In this document: positions 1 to 9,720 of the stretch, in pieces
Layout of the letters: every line of letters begins with the position of its first letter
Numbering within the stretch: position 1 is the first letter of the stretch
NCBI RefSeq assembly: GCF_013868055.1
Contig: NZ_JACEOL010000002.1
Location: 96,590-160,589, forward strand
Reading direction: 5' to 3'
DNA: 64,000 nucleotides
Origin: Thermoactinomyces mirandus
Lineage (GTDB): Bacteria; Bacillota; Bacilli; Thermoactinomycetales; Thermoactinomycetaceae
The notes under the pieces: generated by a model
What the model was told of the DNA's origin: nothing
Seen by the model: the letters and a program-made list of their open reading frames with translations, nothing else
The model's database searches: none
Made by a program: the position numbers and the translations under genes

Positions 1-1
1 G

Positions 2-631
2 ATCAGCGATCTGGTTGCTGACAGACGCGCTCCAACTCCCACTGCTGCCGCCGAACTGGTGGTTCCGCAGATTGAAGAACTAAGGAATCAGGTAAAGCAG
101 TATACCCACCGCTTGATCAAATCGCAGTTTTCCTTGTTGGTCCGCCTGAAAGACCGTTTTGAGAGCAAGGTGAATCGTGCCGTCTTCAAAGATCCCAAAG
201 CGCGTCTGTATCAATATACCCAACGGCTTGATCACATGGAGACTCGTCTTGAGCATACCATGCACAGAATACTCGCAAACAAGGACAGAAGGCTGGGAGA
301 GGCAAAGTTGCAACTCAAGTCTTGTCATCCAGCGCAAGAATTGTCTAAACTGAATGAGCGACTGTCGCTTTTGATCAGGGATTGTTGCACCCATATGGCC
401 CAGCAGGTAAAAACGCAAAAGCAGATGTACCAACATCAATTGGCTCAATTGGATGCACTTAGCCCTTTGAGAGTGATGCAAAGAGGATATTCGCTGGTAT
501 ATCGTTTTGATAGTGATCAATTGGTCAAGTCGGCCCGGCAAATGAAATCGGGCGATCTGATTCGGGTGCGTCTGGCAGATGGGCAGTTAAAGTGCCAGGT
601 GTGGAGATCGGAGGGGGAAAACGATGAGTGA
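2..631 (+). CDS. xseA: Exodeoxyribonuclease VII large subunit, C-terminal part (cut by window edge)
   Basis: The frame is open from the first bases of the window, so the gene begins upstream and only about 209 C-terminal residues are visible. With the small subunit XseB it forms exonuclease VII, which degrades single-stranded DNA into short oligonucleotides. The visible part has the charged, coiled-coil-rich character of the XseA C-terminal half and ends in a short beta-rich segment (MQRGYSLVYR ... GDLIRVRLADG), typical of the family. It overlaps xseB by 8 bases, as in most Bacilli, so the two are translationally coupled. The N-terminal OB-fold and the catalytic region lie outside the window. 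Confidence 0.93.
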   Translation: MSDLVADRRAPTPTAAAELVVPQIEELRNQVKQYTHRLIKSQFSLLVRLKDRFESKVNRAVFKDPKARLYQYTQRLDHMETRLEHTMHRILANKDRRLGEAKLQLKSCHPAQELSKLNERLSLLIRDCCTHMAQQVKTQKQMYQHQLAQLDALSPLRVMQRGYSLVYRFDSDQLVKSARQMKSGDLIRVRLADGQLKCQVWRSEGENDE

Positions 632-884
632 TGCCAAGGATTTGTCCGCTCTGGAGTCGATGCAATTCGAGGAAGCGATGCAACGGCTCGAAGAAGTGGT
701 ACAAAAACTGGAGAAAGGGGATACACCTCTGGAACAGGCGATCCAATTGTTTGATGAAGGGATGAAATTGGCCCAAATTTGCGGAAAAAAACTGGAATGG
801 GCTGAACATCAGGTGGAGATGCTTGTCAAAGAAAATGGGGAATGGCTGAAAAAGCCATTTGAAATAGAGGAGGATTCGGAATAA
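624..884 (+). CDS. xseB: Exodeoxyribonuclease VII small subunit
   Basis: An 86-residue acidic helical protein of normal family length. The signature stretch FEEAMQRLEEVVQKLEKGD followed by a PLEQAIQLFDEG segment is diagnostic of XseB. It binds XseA as multiple copies and is required for single-strand exonuclease activity. The ATG lies inside the end of xseA with a GGAGGGGG ribosome binding site a few bases upstream, and the stop codon abuts the GTG of ispA, so xseA, xseB and ispA are read as one transcript. xseB next to ispA is also the usual setting of OLE RNA loci. Confidence 0.95.
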   Translation: MSDAKDLSALESMQFEEAMQRLEEVVQKLEKGDTPLEQAIQLFDEGMKLAQICGKKLEWAEHQVEMLVKENGEWLKKPFEIEEDSE

Positions 885-1781
885 GTGCAATCCATTACAT
901 CATATATAAAGGAACAAGCAGAAATGGTTCATCAGGCCCTGGATGAATATATGGAAAAGATGGACAGCCTGCCTTCCGTTTTGCGTGAATCGATGCGCTA
1001 TTCTTTGCTCGCCGGGGGAAAACGCTTGCGTCCTGTTCTGGTGCTTGCAACGGTTGAGTCACTCGGGGGAAACCCTGCCAAAGCACTGCCGTTTGCCTGT
1101 GCAGTAGAAATGATTCATACTTACTCCTTGATCCACGATGATTTGCCAAGCATGGACAACGACGATTACCGGAGGGGAAAGCTTACCAACCACAAAGTAT
1201 TTGGCGAAGCACAAGCCATTTTGGCCGGCGATGCCCTGTTGACCGAAGCGTTTGGCCTCTTGGCTTCAGGTGCAAAGGAAGCAGCTTTGCCGGGTGACGT
1301 TGCCCTGACTATAATCGAAGAAGGTGCCCGGTGTTCAGGAGCGCGTGGCATGGTTGGAGGGCAGGTGGACGATCTGTTAAGCGAGAACAGGCAGATTGGC
1401 ATCGATGAACTGGAGAGCATCCACAAGCGAAAGACAAGCGACCTGATTGTTTTTTCCGTTCGGATCGGAGCCTATTTGTGTCGGGCAAGGCCCCTGTTGA
1501 TGGATGCATTGACGTGTTTTGCCCAACAGCTTGGACTGGCCTTTCAGATCCAGGATGATATTCTCGATGTAACCGGTTCTCAGAAAGTGTTGGGAAAACC
1601 GGCGGGGAGCGATTTGAAATTGAACAAGGCGACTTATCCGGCATTGCTTGGATTGGAAGAATCAAGAAGAAAATTGAAAGAAACTACAGATGACGCCAAA
1701 AAGCAAATTGCCAACATTCCTGGTCTTTCTCCCGAAAAGTTGCTGGAGATTGCCGATTATTTGCTGTCACGCGACCATTAA
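885..1781 (+). CDS. ispA: Farnesyl/geranyl diphosphate synthase (polyprenyl synthetase family)
   Basis: A 298-residue prenyltransferase condensing isopentenyl diphosphate with allylic diphosphates to give farnesyl diphosphate in the cytoplasm. The first aspartate-rich motif DDLPSMDND lies at residues 85-93, the second (FQIQDDILD) near residue 220, and the substrate-binding GGKRLRP at 44-50. Start is GTG, directly after the xseB stop, with GGAGGA upstream. The length is typical of the short-chain group. dxs, the first enzyme of the MEP pathway that supplies its substrate, lies downstream across the OLE RNA and oapA, so the operon covers entry to and early elongation in isoprenoid synthesis. 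Confidence 0.95.
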   Translation: MQSITSYIKEQAEMVHQALDEYMEKMDSLPSVLRESMRYSLLAGGKRLRPVLVLATVESLGGNPAKALPFACAVEMIHTYSLIHDDLPSMDNDDYRRGKLTNHKVFGEAQAILAGDALLTEAFGLLASGAKEAALPGDVALTIIEEGARCSGARGMVGGQVDDLLSENRQIGIDELESIHKRKTSDLIVFSVRIGAYLCRARPLLMDALTCFAQQLGLAFQIQDDILDVTGSQKVLGKPAGSDLKLNKATYPALLGLEESRRKLKETTDDAKKQIANIPGLSPEKLLEIADYLLSRDH

Positions 1782-1789
1782 GGCAAAAC

Positions 1790-1818
1790 ATGCTAAAGAG
1801 AGTACCATATGCTATAAT
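1790..1818 (+). promoter_or_regulatory. Candidate promoter of OLE RNA
   Basis: A perfect TATAAT (1813-1818) lies just downstream of the ispA stop codon and about 10-15 bases before the first conserved-looking bases of the OLE RNA. The hexamer 17 bases upstream (ATGCTA) is a poor -35 match, so the promoter may be weak or need an activator. OLE RNA could equally be cut from the operon transcript. Confidence 0.4.
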
Positions 1819-1824
1819 AAAATA

Positions 1825-2412
1825 TAACTAAAAGGGTGGTGCAGTATTCTAGTCAGTCGGTCATTTCTGAAGGCGGGGCTAAAAATCCGCTAAAGGGCAT
1901 ATCGATGAAGTTTCTGGTGTTGGCTTGTGGCGCCCAGCTGCGGGCTGATGCTGGGAGTTAAGGATTAAGGGCGATCCGCAAGGGCATGCGGGCGTAGACC
2001 CTTTTTCCGCGGAGGCCCAAGTGCGTTGCGACAAGGATAGGCTTGAAGTGACGGCTTGGGGGATGAACCTGCATTCCGGGAGTCGACTGGGTGCAGCGTA
2101 GCCTGCCTTGAGTGACAGTGCGGGGATGCTTTTTTAGAGCTGAAAGTACTGTTGCAAAAGAGGCTAGGAAATGAATCCGGACTGTTGAGGAAATCTCCTA
2201 GACTGTTTGCTAGAGGCAAAGCTGTTCAGGGATTAAAGTGCGGACTAAGTGGCAATCCAGTCCGGCGGATGGTGACACCGCTCGAGAAAGGTTATAAAGG
2301 GAAACCGCCTGATTGGCAACGATCGGGATACCTTTCTGGGAAATCCTACTGGACCTTAAGCCGCAGAGTTTACCTGAATAGTTTCCACTCTTTCTCTTAT
2401 GTGTTTTTTTAG
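1825..2412 (+). ncRNA. ole: OLE RNA (ornate large extremophilic RNA)
   Basis: About 590 bases between ispA and dxs have no plausible reading frame but many complementary segments, for example CCCAGCTGCGGG near 1932 and CGGACTG with CAGTCCG around 2178-2263. Three independent signs agree: length close to the roughly 600 nt known for OLE RNA; position inside the xseB-ispA...dxs cluster, the established context; and immediately downstream a multi-pass membrane protein with a basic tail matching the OLE-associated protein OapA. From the known family, OLE RNA binds OapA at the membrane and affects responses to alcohol, cold and magnesium stress. The ends given are estimates: the 5' end from the TATAAT at 1813, the 3' end from the last structured bases before a T-run near 2410. 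Confidence 0.87.
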
Positions 2413-2464
2413 TTGGACGAACCGGAAAAAATACATATGAGTCGTTGAAAAAACGATAATGCAA

Positions 2465-2489
2465 CCGGTCCTTTGTGACCGGCATTTTT
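2465..2489 (+). terminator. Hairpin with T-run between OLE RNA and oapA
   Basis: CCGGTC (2465-2470), a 6-base loop and GACCGG (2477-2482) are followed by CATTTTT. A 6-bp GC-rich stem with a short T-run looks like a weak intrinsic terminator. It could end part of the OLE transcripts and let a fraction continue into oapA and dxs, which would explain unequal RNA and mRNA dosage. This role is inferred from position. Confidence 0.45.
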
Positions 2490-2511
2490 CTGGAATGCCC
2501 CAGGGCAAGGG

Positions 2512-3150
2512 ATGGATGACAGTATGTTTTCATTGCTCCGAAAATCATTGCGTTGGTCTGTTGGCATCGGGCTGATCACTGCTTTGATTGCCATGATATT
2601 ATCACTATCGTCAACAACGTTGATGAAAGATTTCTCCTGGCAGGGTGGACTGATTGTACTTCTTATTATTGTCGGGATCGGGATCGTTTTCGATATGCTT
2701 GGGATTGCGGCTGCCGCAGCCAAGGAGCAGCCTTTTCATGCCATGGCTGCAAAAAAAATTCCCGGTTCCAAGGAAGCGATCGGAATCGTACGCCGGGCGG
2801 ACCAATTTTCCAACTTTTGTAATGATGTTGTAGGAGATATTAGCGGAGTGATCAGCGGAGCAGCCGCTTTGGTGGTGATTGCCTCGATCATGCGTTCTTT
2901 CCCTGTGTGGCAGGAAACCACATGGGTAGAAAATTTTTTGAATGTATTTCTGGTTTCCGTTATCTCAGCTGTAACGGTAGGGGGAAAAGCATTGGGAAAA
3001 AGCGTGTCTATTCACTTCGCCAACCACATTGTTTTTCAAGTAGGTAGAATCTTTTTCTTCATTAACAAGAAATTTCATTTATCCATATTTCATGTAAATA
3101 AGAAAAGAAAGCGAAAGCGAGGCGGTTTTCGTGGACCTCGAGCAAATTAA
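2512..3150 (+). CDS. oapA: OLE-associated membrane protein OapA
   Basis: A 212-residue integral membrane protein with four to five predicted membrane segments (about residues 16-34, 45-68, 109-128, 142-162 and perhaps 168-185) and a strongly basic C-terminal tail ([14 protein letters not shown]) suited to RNA contact. Known OapA proteins bind OLE RNA and hold it at the membrane, always encoded directly beside the RNA as here. Start chosen is ATG 2512 after AAGGG; a second in-frame ATG at 2524 is possible. The 3' end overlaps the start of dxs by 20 bases, so the two are translationally coupled. I rely on topology, length and context rather than alignment. Confidence 0.85.
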   Translation: MDDSMFSLLRKSLRWSVGIGLITALIAMILSLSSTTLMKDFSWQGGLIVLLIIVGIGIVFDMLGIAAAAAKEQPFHAMAAKKIPGSKEAIGIVRRADQFSNFCNDVVGDISGVISGAAALVVIASIMRSFPVWQETTWVENFLNVFLVSVISAVTVGGKALGKSVSIHFANHIVFQVGRIFFFINKKFHLSIFHVNKKRKRKRGGFRGPRAN

Positions 3151-5026
3151 TTCACCGGCTGATTTGAAAAAAATGCCAGTAGAAGAGCTTCCGAAACTGG
3201 CGGCACAAATTCGCCGGTTTCTCGTTGAAAGTCTCTCAAAAACAGGCGGGCATCTGGCTTCCAATCTGGGAGTTGTCGAATTGACGATTGCCCTTCATTA
3301 CCTGTTTGACAGTCCGAAAGATAAAATCTTGTGGGATGTGGGCCATCAGGCTTATGTGCACAAAATTTTGACGGGGCGCCGGCATCTGTTTCCCACTTTG
3401 CGCCAATATCAGGGACTTTGCGGATTTCCGAAAATGAGTGAATCAGTCCATGACTGTTGGGAAACCGGACACAGCAGTACCTCCCTGTCCGGAGCGATGG
3501 GGATGGTGGCAGCGCGTGACCTCAAGGGTGAAGATTTCAAAGTGATCCCGGTTATTGGAGATGGCGCCTTAACCGGAGGAATGGCCCTGGAAGCCCTTAA
3601 CCATATTGGAGAATCCAAAAGCGACATGATCGTTGTTTTAAATGACAATGAGATGTCGATCAGTCCCAATGTGGGAGCGCTTCACAATCACCTGGCTCGG
3701 CTGAGGATCAACAAGAGTTATAACAAGATGAAAGATGAAGTCCAGCATCTTCTGAAGAAAATCCCCACGGTAGGAGTGCCGTTTGCCAAAACGCTGGAGA
3801 GAATTAAAGACAGTTTGAAATATTTGGTTGTCTCCGGTGTCTTCTTTGAAACACTCGGATTTACCTATCTCGGTCCGGTTGATGGTCACCAGTTTCCGGA
3901 ATTGATGGAAATCCTGCGCCTGGCAGGAAAAACAAAAGGTCCGGTTTTGGTGCATGTCATTACCCGAAAAGGAAATGGTTATAAGCCGGCGGAAGATGAC
4001 TCCGTTGTTTATCATGGAGTCGGGACGTACAAGATTGAATCGGGTGTGTTCAAGAAAAAGGGAGGGCCGCCTTCCTACCCTGATGTTTTCGGAAAGACTA
4101 TGGTCAGGTTGGCCGAACAGGATGACCGGATTGTGGCCATTACTCCGGCCATGTTAACCGGATCAAAACTGGACCGGTTTAATGAGAAGTTTCCTGATCG
4201 CTGTTTTGATGTGGGGATTGCCGAACAGCATGCGGTTACCTTTGCTGCCGGAATGGCCACCCAGGGGTATAAACCGGTACTCACGATCTATTCTACCTTT
4301 TTGCAACGTGGTTACGATCAGTTGGTCCATGATGTTTGCAAGCAAAATCTGAATGTGGTGTTTGCTGTTGACCGTGCGGGGTTTGTTGGTGAGGATGGAG
4401 AAACCCACCAGGGGATTTATGATATCAGTTTCATGCGAAATCAGCCCAATATCGCCATCATGATGCCAAAAGATGAGAATGAACTTCAACACATGTTATA
4501 TACGGCGGTCCAATATGAAGACGGGCCAATTGCCATCCGTTATTCCAAAAGTGCCGGAGTGGGTGTGCCGATGGACGAAAATCTGAAACTTTTGCCGATC
4601 GGCAAGTCCGAAACTGTCAGAAATGGAAGAGACGCGGCCATCATCGCTTTTGGAAACATGGTGCAACCTGCTCTTGAAGCCGCGGAATCTTTACAGTTGA
4701 ACGGATTTGATGTGCGGGTTGTCAATGCCCGGTTTGCCAAGCCATTAGATACTGAAATGCTCGACCAATTGGCCGCAGAGAGAATCCCGGTTGTCACCGT
4801 AGAGGAAGCTGTCGTGGCGGGGGGGTTTGGCAGTGCCGTACTGGAATATTATCAGGAAAAAGAGGTATATGACCTTCCGGTCAAAATCATGGGGGTTCCC
4901 GATGTGTATGTGGAACATGCAACGATTGCGGAACAGAGACGGGAAACGGGATTAACGGCAGAAAATATTGCCGATGCTGTAAACAGACTCATTTTACAAA
5001 GAAACCCGGAAAATATGAGGGCTTGA
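3131..5026 (+). CDS. dxs: 1-deoxy-D-xylulose-5-phosphate synthase
   Basis: A 631-residue thiamine-diphosphate enzyme joining pyruvate and glyceraldehyde 3-phosphate, the first and rate-setting step of the MEP pathway to isopentenyl diphosphate. Visible signatures are the early segment [16 protein letters not shown], the TPP/Mg motif [15 protein letters not shown], and the transketolase-like central domain with [13 protein letters not shown]. Start is GTG at 3131, inside the oapA coding end, preceded by GAGGCGG. It runs 1 base short of tlyA, continuing the operon. Full length and intact. Confidence 0.97.
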   Translation: MDLEQINSPADLKKMPVEELPKLAAQIRRFLVESLSKTGGHLASNLGVVELTIALHYLFDSPKDKILWDVGHQAYVHKILTGRRHLFPTLRQYQGLCGFPKMSESVHDCWETGHSSTSLSGAMGMVAARDLKGEDFKVIPVIGDGALTGGMALEALNHIGESKSDMIVVLNDNEMSISPNVGALHNHLARLRINKSYNKMKDEVQHLLKKIPTVGVPFAKTLERIKDSLKYLVVSGVFFETLGFTYLGPVDGHQFPELMEILRLAGKTKGPVLVHVITRKGNGYKPAEDDSVVYHGVGTYKIESGVFKKKGGPPSYPDVFGKTMVRLAEQDDRIVAITPAMLTGSKLDRFNEKFPDRCFDVGIAEQHAVTFAAGMATQGYKPVLTIYSTFLQRGYDQLVHDVCKQNLNVVFAVDRAGFVGEDGETHQGIYDISFMRNQPNIAIMMPKDENELQHMLYTAVQYEDGPIAIRYSKSAGVGVPMDENLKLLPIGKSETVRNGRDAAIIAFGNMVQPALEAAESLQLNGFDVRVVNARFAKPLDTEMLDQLAAERIPVVTVEEAVVAGGFGSAVLEYYQEKEVYDLPVKIMGVPDVYVEHATIAEQRRETGLTAENIADAVNRLILQRNPENMRA

Positions 5027-5027
5027 C

Positions 5028-5843
5028 ATGGAGAAAGAACGAATTGATTCCTTATTGGTCAGAAAAGGCTTTTTTTCCAGCCGGGAGCAGGCCAAACGTT
5101 CCATTATGGCTGGCCTTGTCTATATGAATAACGAACGGATTGACAAGGCCGGAACCAGGGTTCCTGTTGATGGTTCCATAAAAGTAAAAGGACAGCTCCA
5201 CCCTTATGTAAGCCGTGGAGGATTAAAACTGGAAGAAGCGATCCGCTCATTCGGGTTGCAACTGGAAAACAGGGTAGTTCTGGATATCGGTGCTTCCACG
5301 GGCGGTTTTACTGATTGCGCCCTGCAAAATGGAGCCAGGCTGGTTTATGCGGTTGACGTGGGTTATGGCCAGCTGGCCTGGAAGTTACGGCAGGATCCAC
5401 GTGTTGTTGTCATGGAACGAACCAATTTCCGCTATCTGAACTCGGAAGATTTGACCGGGGACACACCCGATTTTGCTGTTGCCGATGTGTCTTTTATCTC
5501 TCTGAGACATATTCTTCCCAATATAAAATGCTTACTTCAGACAGATGGAGAAGTGGTTGTACTGGTAAAACCCCAATTTGAAGCAGGCAAGGAAGAAGTA
5601 GGGAAAAAAGGGATTGTAAAAGATCCGAAGGTACATCGCCAGGTCCTCTTGAAAATGGTTCATTTGGCTGATTCGCTGGGGTATCGGATTAACGGACTGA
5701 TCCCGTCCCCGATTCAGGGCGGAGAAGGAAATATTGAATTTTTATATTACCTGAAACTGTCTCCTGAAGAAAAACAGGATATTTCCCAGTGGGAATCACT
5801 AATCGCGTATGTGGTCCAAGAAGCACATCAGCGTTTTTACTAA
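5028..5843 (+). CDS. tlyA: TlyA family rRNA (cytidine-2'-O)-methyltransferase
   Basis: 271 residues: an N-terminal S4 RNA-binding domain (about residues 4-65, IDSLLVRKGFFSSREQAKR...) followed by an FtsJ-type Rossmann methyltransferase domain with SAM motif LDIGASTGGFTDCAL (about 83-97) and the active-site VKPQFE. In other species TlyA 2'-O-methylates cytidines of 16S/23S rRNA; the old name haemolysin A is misleading. It sits directly after dxs, as in many Bacilli, so this dxs-tlyA-nadK-argR-recN order is the standard one. ATG start; ribosome binding sequence overlaps the dxs end. Confidence 0.93.
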   Translation: MEKERIDSLLVRKGFFSSREQAKRSIMAGLVYMNNERIDKAGTRVPVDGSIKVKGQLHPYVSRGGLKLEEAIRSFGLQLENRVVLDIGASTGGFTDCALQNGARLVYAVDVGYGQLAWKLRQDPRVVVMERTNFRYLNSEDLTGDTPDFAVADVSFISLRHILPNIKCLLQTDGEVVVLVKPQFEAGKEEVGKKGIVKDPKVHRQVLLKMVHLADSLGYRINGLIPSPIQGGEGNIEFLYYLKLSPEEKQDISQWESLIAYVVQEAHQRFY

Positions 5844-5909
5844 TTTGTTTTTGTTTGCAGAAGGGTTAACCCGCATGACTTCGAATTAGTAGTTAAAGGA
5901 GGGGTTAGA

Positions 5910-6422
5910 GTGACCCGACCGGGCGATACCCTTGTACTTTTTCTGCTAATCGGAGTCATCATTTATTTTGTTTTGAGGAAGTTACCGGCACCTGGCCGGA
6001 AAAAAAAAGATGAGAACAGTATCAAGGGGGAAATTCCGGATCTGTTGCGAAGCCACGGATATGAGGTGGTAGGCGCCAAAGAAAGAATCCCGTTTGAAAT
6101 TGATTTTAACGGACGCATATATGAAAGCCGGCTTTTTATTGACTATCTCGCTTGTCGGGACGATCAATGGTATATTGTGATTGTGTCAAGACAACGAAAG
6201 CCGGTTCGCGAATCGGGAGCAGGATTGAGGGAGTTTTTTCTTCCCTATTATCTGCTCTATCGGCCTGATGCCATTTTATATGTAGACCGTGATCAGGGTT
6301 TAATCAGGGAAATTGTATTTGACATTCCCGATGTTTCACTTGGGAAAAAGCAGAACTGGACTTGGCTGATTTTTCTGGCGGTTGCATTGATCTTGATTGT
6401 TACTATGGTTATCACATCATGA
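5910..6422 (+). CDS. Hypothetical membrane-anchored protein, two transmembrane segments
   Basis: 170 residues, function not recognised. A hydrophobic segment near the N terminus (about residues 9-25, LVLFLLIGVIIYFVL) and another at the C terminus (about 149-168) flank a soluble domain. That domain has alternating strands and conserved-looking acids (FEIDFNGRIYESRLFIDYL, WYIVIVSRQRKPV), vaguely like a restriction-endonuclease-type core, but no catalytic motif can be asserted. GTG start preceded by a perfect AAAGGAGG. Position between tlyA and nadK in the same direction suggests the same transcript, after a 66-base gap. Confidence 0.8.
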   Translation: MTRPGDTLVLFLLIGVIIYFVLRKLPAPGRKKKDENSIKGEIPDLLRSHGYEVVGAKERIPFEIDFNGRIYESRLFIDYLACRDDQWYIVIVSRQRKPVRESGAGLREFFLPYYLLYRPDAILYVDRDQGLIREIVFDIPDVSLGKKQNWTWLIFLAVALILIVTMVITS

Positions 6423-6449
6423 TCGCATCGTTTATATGGGGTGGATTTG

Positions 6450-7364
6450 TTGAAAACGATCGGGATTAAGGTAAACAGATACAAACCGAAAGCTTTTCAA
6501 GTAGCTGAAAAAATGAAACAGGAGTTGGAAAAAAGAGGTGTTACCGTTTATTTTGAGCCAGATATCGCGACCGAGATGGGCTACCCTGAACTGGGACTTG
6601 CTTTTCAACAATTTGCCGAATATGTTGAAGTGGTGTTTGTTTTGGGTGGGGATGGCACATTGCTCGGTGTGGCCAGAGAAATAGCAAAATACCGTTTGCC
6701 GATTCTGGGGTTTAACCTGGGGAATCTGGGTTTTTTATCGGAGGCGGAGACAGGAGATCTTTCTGTCGCCATTGATCGCGTCCTCTCTGGTAATTATGTC
6801 ATTGAACGCCGCCTGATGATCGAGGCCGAAGTGATTCGAGACGGCGAGGTGATTGAATCCGGGGTCGCCCTGAATGATGTCGGGATTGCCAAGGGGTCAT
6901 TTGGCCGGATGATTACTTGTATCACTTATATGGACGGAGTCTATCTCGATACCTATTCGGGAGACGGGATTATCGTCTCAACCCCGACCGGTTCTACCGC
7001 TTATTCACTGGCCTGCGGAGGGCCGATTGTCTATCCGGGCATCCAAACGCTTCTGTTAACCCCCATTTGTTCACACACGTTAACATCCCGGCCCATGGTA
7101 CTTCCATCTGAATCGGTCATCGAAATACAGGTAACAGCTGTTCACAAGGAAATGGGAATAACAATTGACGGCCAAATCGGTTATGATTTAAAAGAGGGAG
7201 ATGTGGTGAGGGTAAAGCGGTCAAAAGATTTTGCCTTGCTTATAAAATGGCAGGACCGCTCATTTTTTGAGGTGGTTCGTCAAAAACTGCAAGGTGAAAG
7301 CAGTGTTGATGTCAGTAGGGTAGGTGGAAATAATGAAGGCGCAACGACATATAAAAATTCGTGA
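6450..7364 (+). CDS. nadK: NAD kinase
   Basis: Phosphorylates NAD to NADP. Signatures: [14 protein letters not shown], the family GGDG motif; [10 protein letters not shown], in the position of the usual NE/ND motif; and [22 protein letters not shown] in the C-terminal beta domain. I choose TTG at 6450, giving [13 protein letters not shown], the canonical NadK beginning, with GGGGTGG six bases ahead; the GTG at 6441 lies inside that site. The product is about 304 residues, slightly long because of a polar C-terminal tail that overlaps the start of argR by 32 bases. Confidence 0.94.
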   Translation: MKTIGIKVNRYKPKAFQVAEKMKQELEKRGVTVYFEPDIATEMGYPELGLAFQQFAEYVEVVFVLGGDGTLLGVAREIAKYRLPILGFNLGNLGFLSEAETGDLSVAIDRVLSGNYVIERRLMIEAEVIRDGEVIESGVALNDVGIAKGSFGRMITCITYMDGVYLDTYSGDGIIVSTPTGSTAYSLACGGPIVYPGIQTLLLTPICSHTLTSRPMVLPSESVIEIQVTAVHKEMGITIDGQIGYDLKEGDVVRVKRSKDFALLIKWQDRSFFEVVRQKLQGESSVDVSRVGGNNEGATTYKNS

Positions 7365-7782
7365 GATTATCTCGAACAAGGAAATTGAAACGCAGGATGA
7401 ATTGGTAGAAGAACTGAAAAAAGCGGGCTATAACATCACGCAGGCAACGGTATCCAGAGACATTAAGGAATTGCATCTGATCAAGGTGCCTACAGATACC
7501 GGAACCTATAAATATTCGCTTCCCACTGAGGAAAAACGGTTTAATCCCGAAAAAAAATTAAAGCGGACACTCCAGGATTCATTTGTGAGCATTGACCAAA
7601 GCGAGAATTTTATCCTGTTGAAAACGTTGCCGGGAAACGCACAGGCTGTCGCGGCCATACTGGATCATCTCGACTGGGAAGAAATGATGGGGACGATTGC
7701 CGGAGATGATACCATCCTGATTATTGCACGCAAAAAAGAGCAGGCGCCCGAATTGATGCAACGCTTCCTGGATTTGATTTAG
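7333..7782 (+). CDS. argR: Arginine repressor ArgR/AhrC
   Basis: 149 residues with the family's two domains. The N-terminal winged helix ([17 protein letters not shown], recognition helix [12 protein letters not shown]) binds ARG boxes. The C-terminal domain with [14 protein letters not shown] binds arginine and forms hexamers. It represses arginine synthesis and activates catabolism. Start chosen is ATG 7333 with TAGGTGG upstream, rather than the GTG at 7324 within that site. It overlaps the nadK end, and recN follows after 12 bases: the usual argR-recN arrangement. Confidence 0.95.
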   Translation: MKAQRHIKIREIISNKEIETQDELVEELKKAGYNITQATVSRDIKELHLIKVPTDTGTYKYSLPTEEKRFNPEKKLKRTLQDSFVSIDQSENFILLKTLPGNAQAVAAILDHLDWEEMMGTIAGDDTILIIARKKEQAPELMQRFLDLI

Positions 7783-7794
7783 GAGGCGGTTTCT

Positions 7795-9501
7795 ATGCTG
7801 AGGGAACTCGTTATCCGCCATTTTGCAATTATTGAAGAGGTACATTTGCAGTTTGACCATGGGTTTCATGTTTTAACTGGCGAAACGGGCGCCGGAAAAT
7901 CCATCCTGATTGATGCGTTGGGATTAATTATCGGCGGCAGGGCATCAACCGATTTTGTTCGTCATGGAGAAGGAAAAGCAGTTATTGAAGCTGTGTTTGA
8001 GCTGGAGCAAGTCCATCCTGCTCGAACTCCATTACTGGAGTGGGGCTTTGATAGCGAAGAACTGGATCAGGTGATTGTACGCCGGGAAATATCCGCAAGC
8101 GGGAAGAGTACCTGCCGGATTAACGGTCGAATTGTCACTTTGGCATTGCTCAAAAAAATTGGCCCTTTCCTTATTGATATTTCCGGACAACATGAACATC
8201 AGTCCTTGCTGCATACGGATGAACATCTGGAGTGGCTTGATCATTTTGGCGGCGAGGATCTGCTCGGGTTACGCAAGGAATATGAACGGATTTATGAGAC
8301 TTATGAGGAAATAAGCCGCCAATTGGAGCAATTGCGGAAAAGCCAGCGTGATTTGGCCCGACGTCTGGATCTGTTGAAATTCCAGGCCAATGAGATCGAA
8401 TCGGCGGCTTTGGTACCTGGTGAAGATGAGAAATTGGAACAGGAGCAAAAACGCTTGTCCCATGCCGAAAAATTAATGATGCATGGTGCAAGGGCATATG
8501 AAAGCCTGAATGGTGAACAGGGTGGCTTAACTTTAATCCAGGAAGCGATTTCCCATCTGGAACAGATTGCGGAAGTAGATGAATCGTTGCAGAATATCCT
8601 GGAACTTGCACAGACCGCTTATTATCAGCTGGAAGAAGCATCTCATGAAATTGCCTGCTACAGGGATGATTTTGAATTTGATCCTGAGCGGTTGTATGAA
8701 GTGGAAGAAAGGCTGCACCTGATCAGGCAGCTGAAACGAAAATATGGAGATAACATTGAGGAAATTCTCGCCTACGGAAATCAGGTGGAAAAGGAACTCG
8801 ATGTATTGGAAAATCATGAGGAGACAGAAGCGAAGCTTGAGCAAAAAATCGGGCAACTGCGGGAACAATTGGAACAGCTTGCCCATGAATTGACGCGGAA
8901 ACGGAAAAAAGCAGCAAACCAGCTGGAAGCCAAAGTGAAAATCGAACTGAATGATTTAAACATGGGTTCGACCGTTTTTAAAGTCGCATTTTTCCATGAT
9001 TCTTCCCGGAAACAAAGATTTTATTCACACGGACAAGATAAAATTGAGTTCCAGATCGCCCCCAATCCGGGCGAACCGTTAAAACCTCTGGCCAGGATTG
9101 CGTCAGGGGGAGAATTATCCCGTTTGATGTTGGCGCTCAAATGTATTTTTGCCGAAGTCGATCAGGTTCATACCATGATTTTTGACGAAATTGATACCGG
9201 AGTCAGCGGTCGCACGGCTCAGGCCATCGCCGAAAAAATTGCTTACCTGTCCCGAAAATATCAGGTGCTTTGTGTGACACATCTGCCTCAGGTTGCCTGC
9301 ATGGCTGATTGCCATCTGTATATTTCAAAGGAAGTGTTGCAAGCCAGAACCAGAACACGTGTGGAAAAATTGGACATGGAAGGCCGGATATTGGAGTTGG
9401 CACGGATGCTCGGCGGGGTCGAAGTGACCGATACAACCCGCAATCATGCCCGGGAAATGCTTCGGCTGGCAACAGAAGCCAAGAAAAACCGGGCGGGATG
9501 A
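7795..9501 (+). CDS. recN: DNA repair protein RecN
   Basis: A 568-residue SMC-like ATPase acting early in double-strand break repair, gathering broken ends. Walker A is GETGAGKSIL near residue 29. The middle is a long coiled coil (about 155-370) rich in E, Q, K and L. The ABC signature ASGGELSRLMLALK and Walker B TMIFDEIDTGVSG lie near the C terminus. ATG start preceded by AGGAGGCGG. It is followed by a clear intrinsic terminator, closing the ispA-dxs-recN transcription unit. Confidence 0.97.
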   Translation: MLRELVIRHFAIIEEVHLQFDHGFHVLTGETGAGKSILIDALGLIIGGRASTDFVRHGEGKAVIEAVFELEQVHPARTPLLEWGFDSEELDQVIVRREISASGKSTCRINGRIVTLALLKKIGPFLIDISGQHEHQSLLHTDEHLEWLDHFGGEDLLGLRKEYERIYETYEEISRQLEQLRKSQRDLARRLDLLKFQANEIESAALVPGEDEKLEQEQKRLSHAEKLMMHGARAYESLNGEQGGLTLIQEAISHLEQIAEVDESLQNILELAQTAYYQLEEASHEIACYRDDFEFDPERLYEVEERLHLIRQLKRKYGDNIEEILAYGNQVEKELDVLENHEETEAKLEQKIGQLREQLEQLAHELTRKRKKAANQLEAKVKIELNDLNMGSTVFKVAFFHDSSRKQRFYSHGQDKIEFQIAPNPGEPLKPLARIASGGELSRLMLALKCIFAEVDQVHTMIFDEIDTGVSGRTAQAIAEKIAYLSRKYQVLCVTHLPQVACMADCHLYISKEVLQARTRTRVEKLDMEGRILELARMLGGVEVTDTTRNHAREMLRLATEAKKNRAG

Positions 9502-9551
9502 GCGCAATTACCAACTGTTGTTTCAAAAAGAATATGTTTTTTGCCATCGGT

Positions 9552-9590
9552 GCCTTTAACCCAAGTGTTAAAGGCTTTTCTTTGTTTTTG
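9552..9590 (+). terminator. Intrinsic terminator after recN
   Basis: GCCTTTAAC (9552-9560), loop CCAAGT, GTTAAAGGC (9567-9575), then TTTTCTTTGTTTTT. A perfect 9-bp stem with a T-rich tail, about 50 bases after the recN stop. Confidence 0.85.
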
Positions 9591-9720
9591 GGAAACAAGT
9601 TCATAACAGGATGATTTTGTTGGACATAAAAGAAACGCAAGGAGGTTACCTTAAGGGTAGTAAGCTGCACCTTTCACAAACGGCGAAAGGAAAGGCGGGA
9701 AGCTCAGGAGAGTGGTAAGA

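Noticed and set aside
1965..2412. Short frames inside the OLE RNA region on both strands
   Set aside because: Composition is Pro/Arg/Ser/Leu shadow type, starts lack binding sites, and the segment's structure and context match a noncoding RNA.
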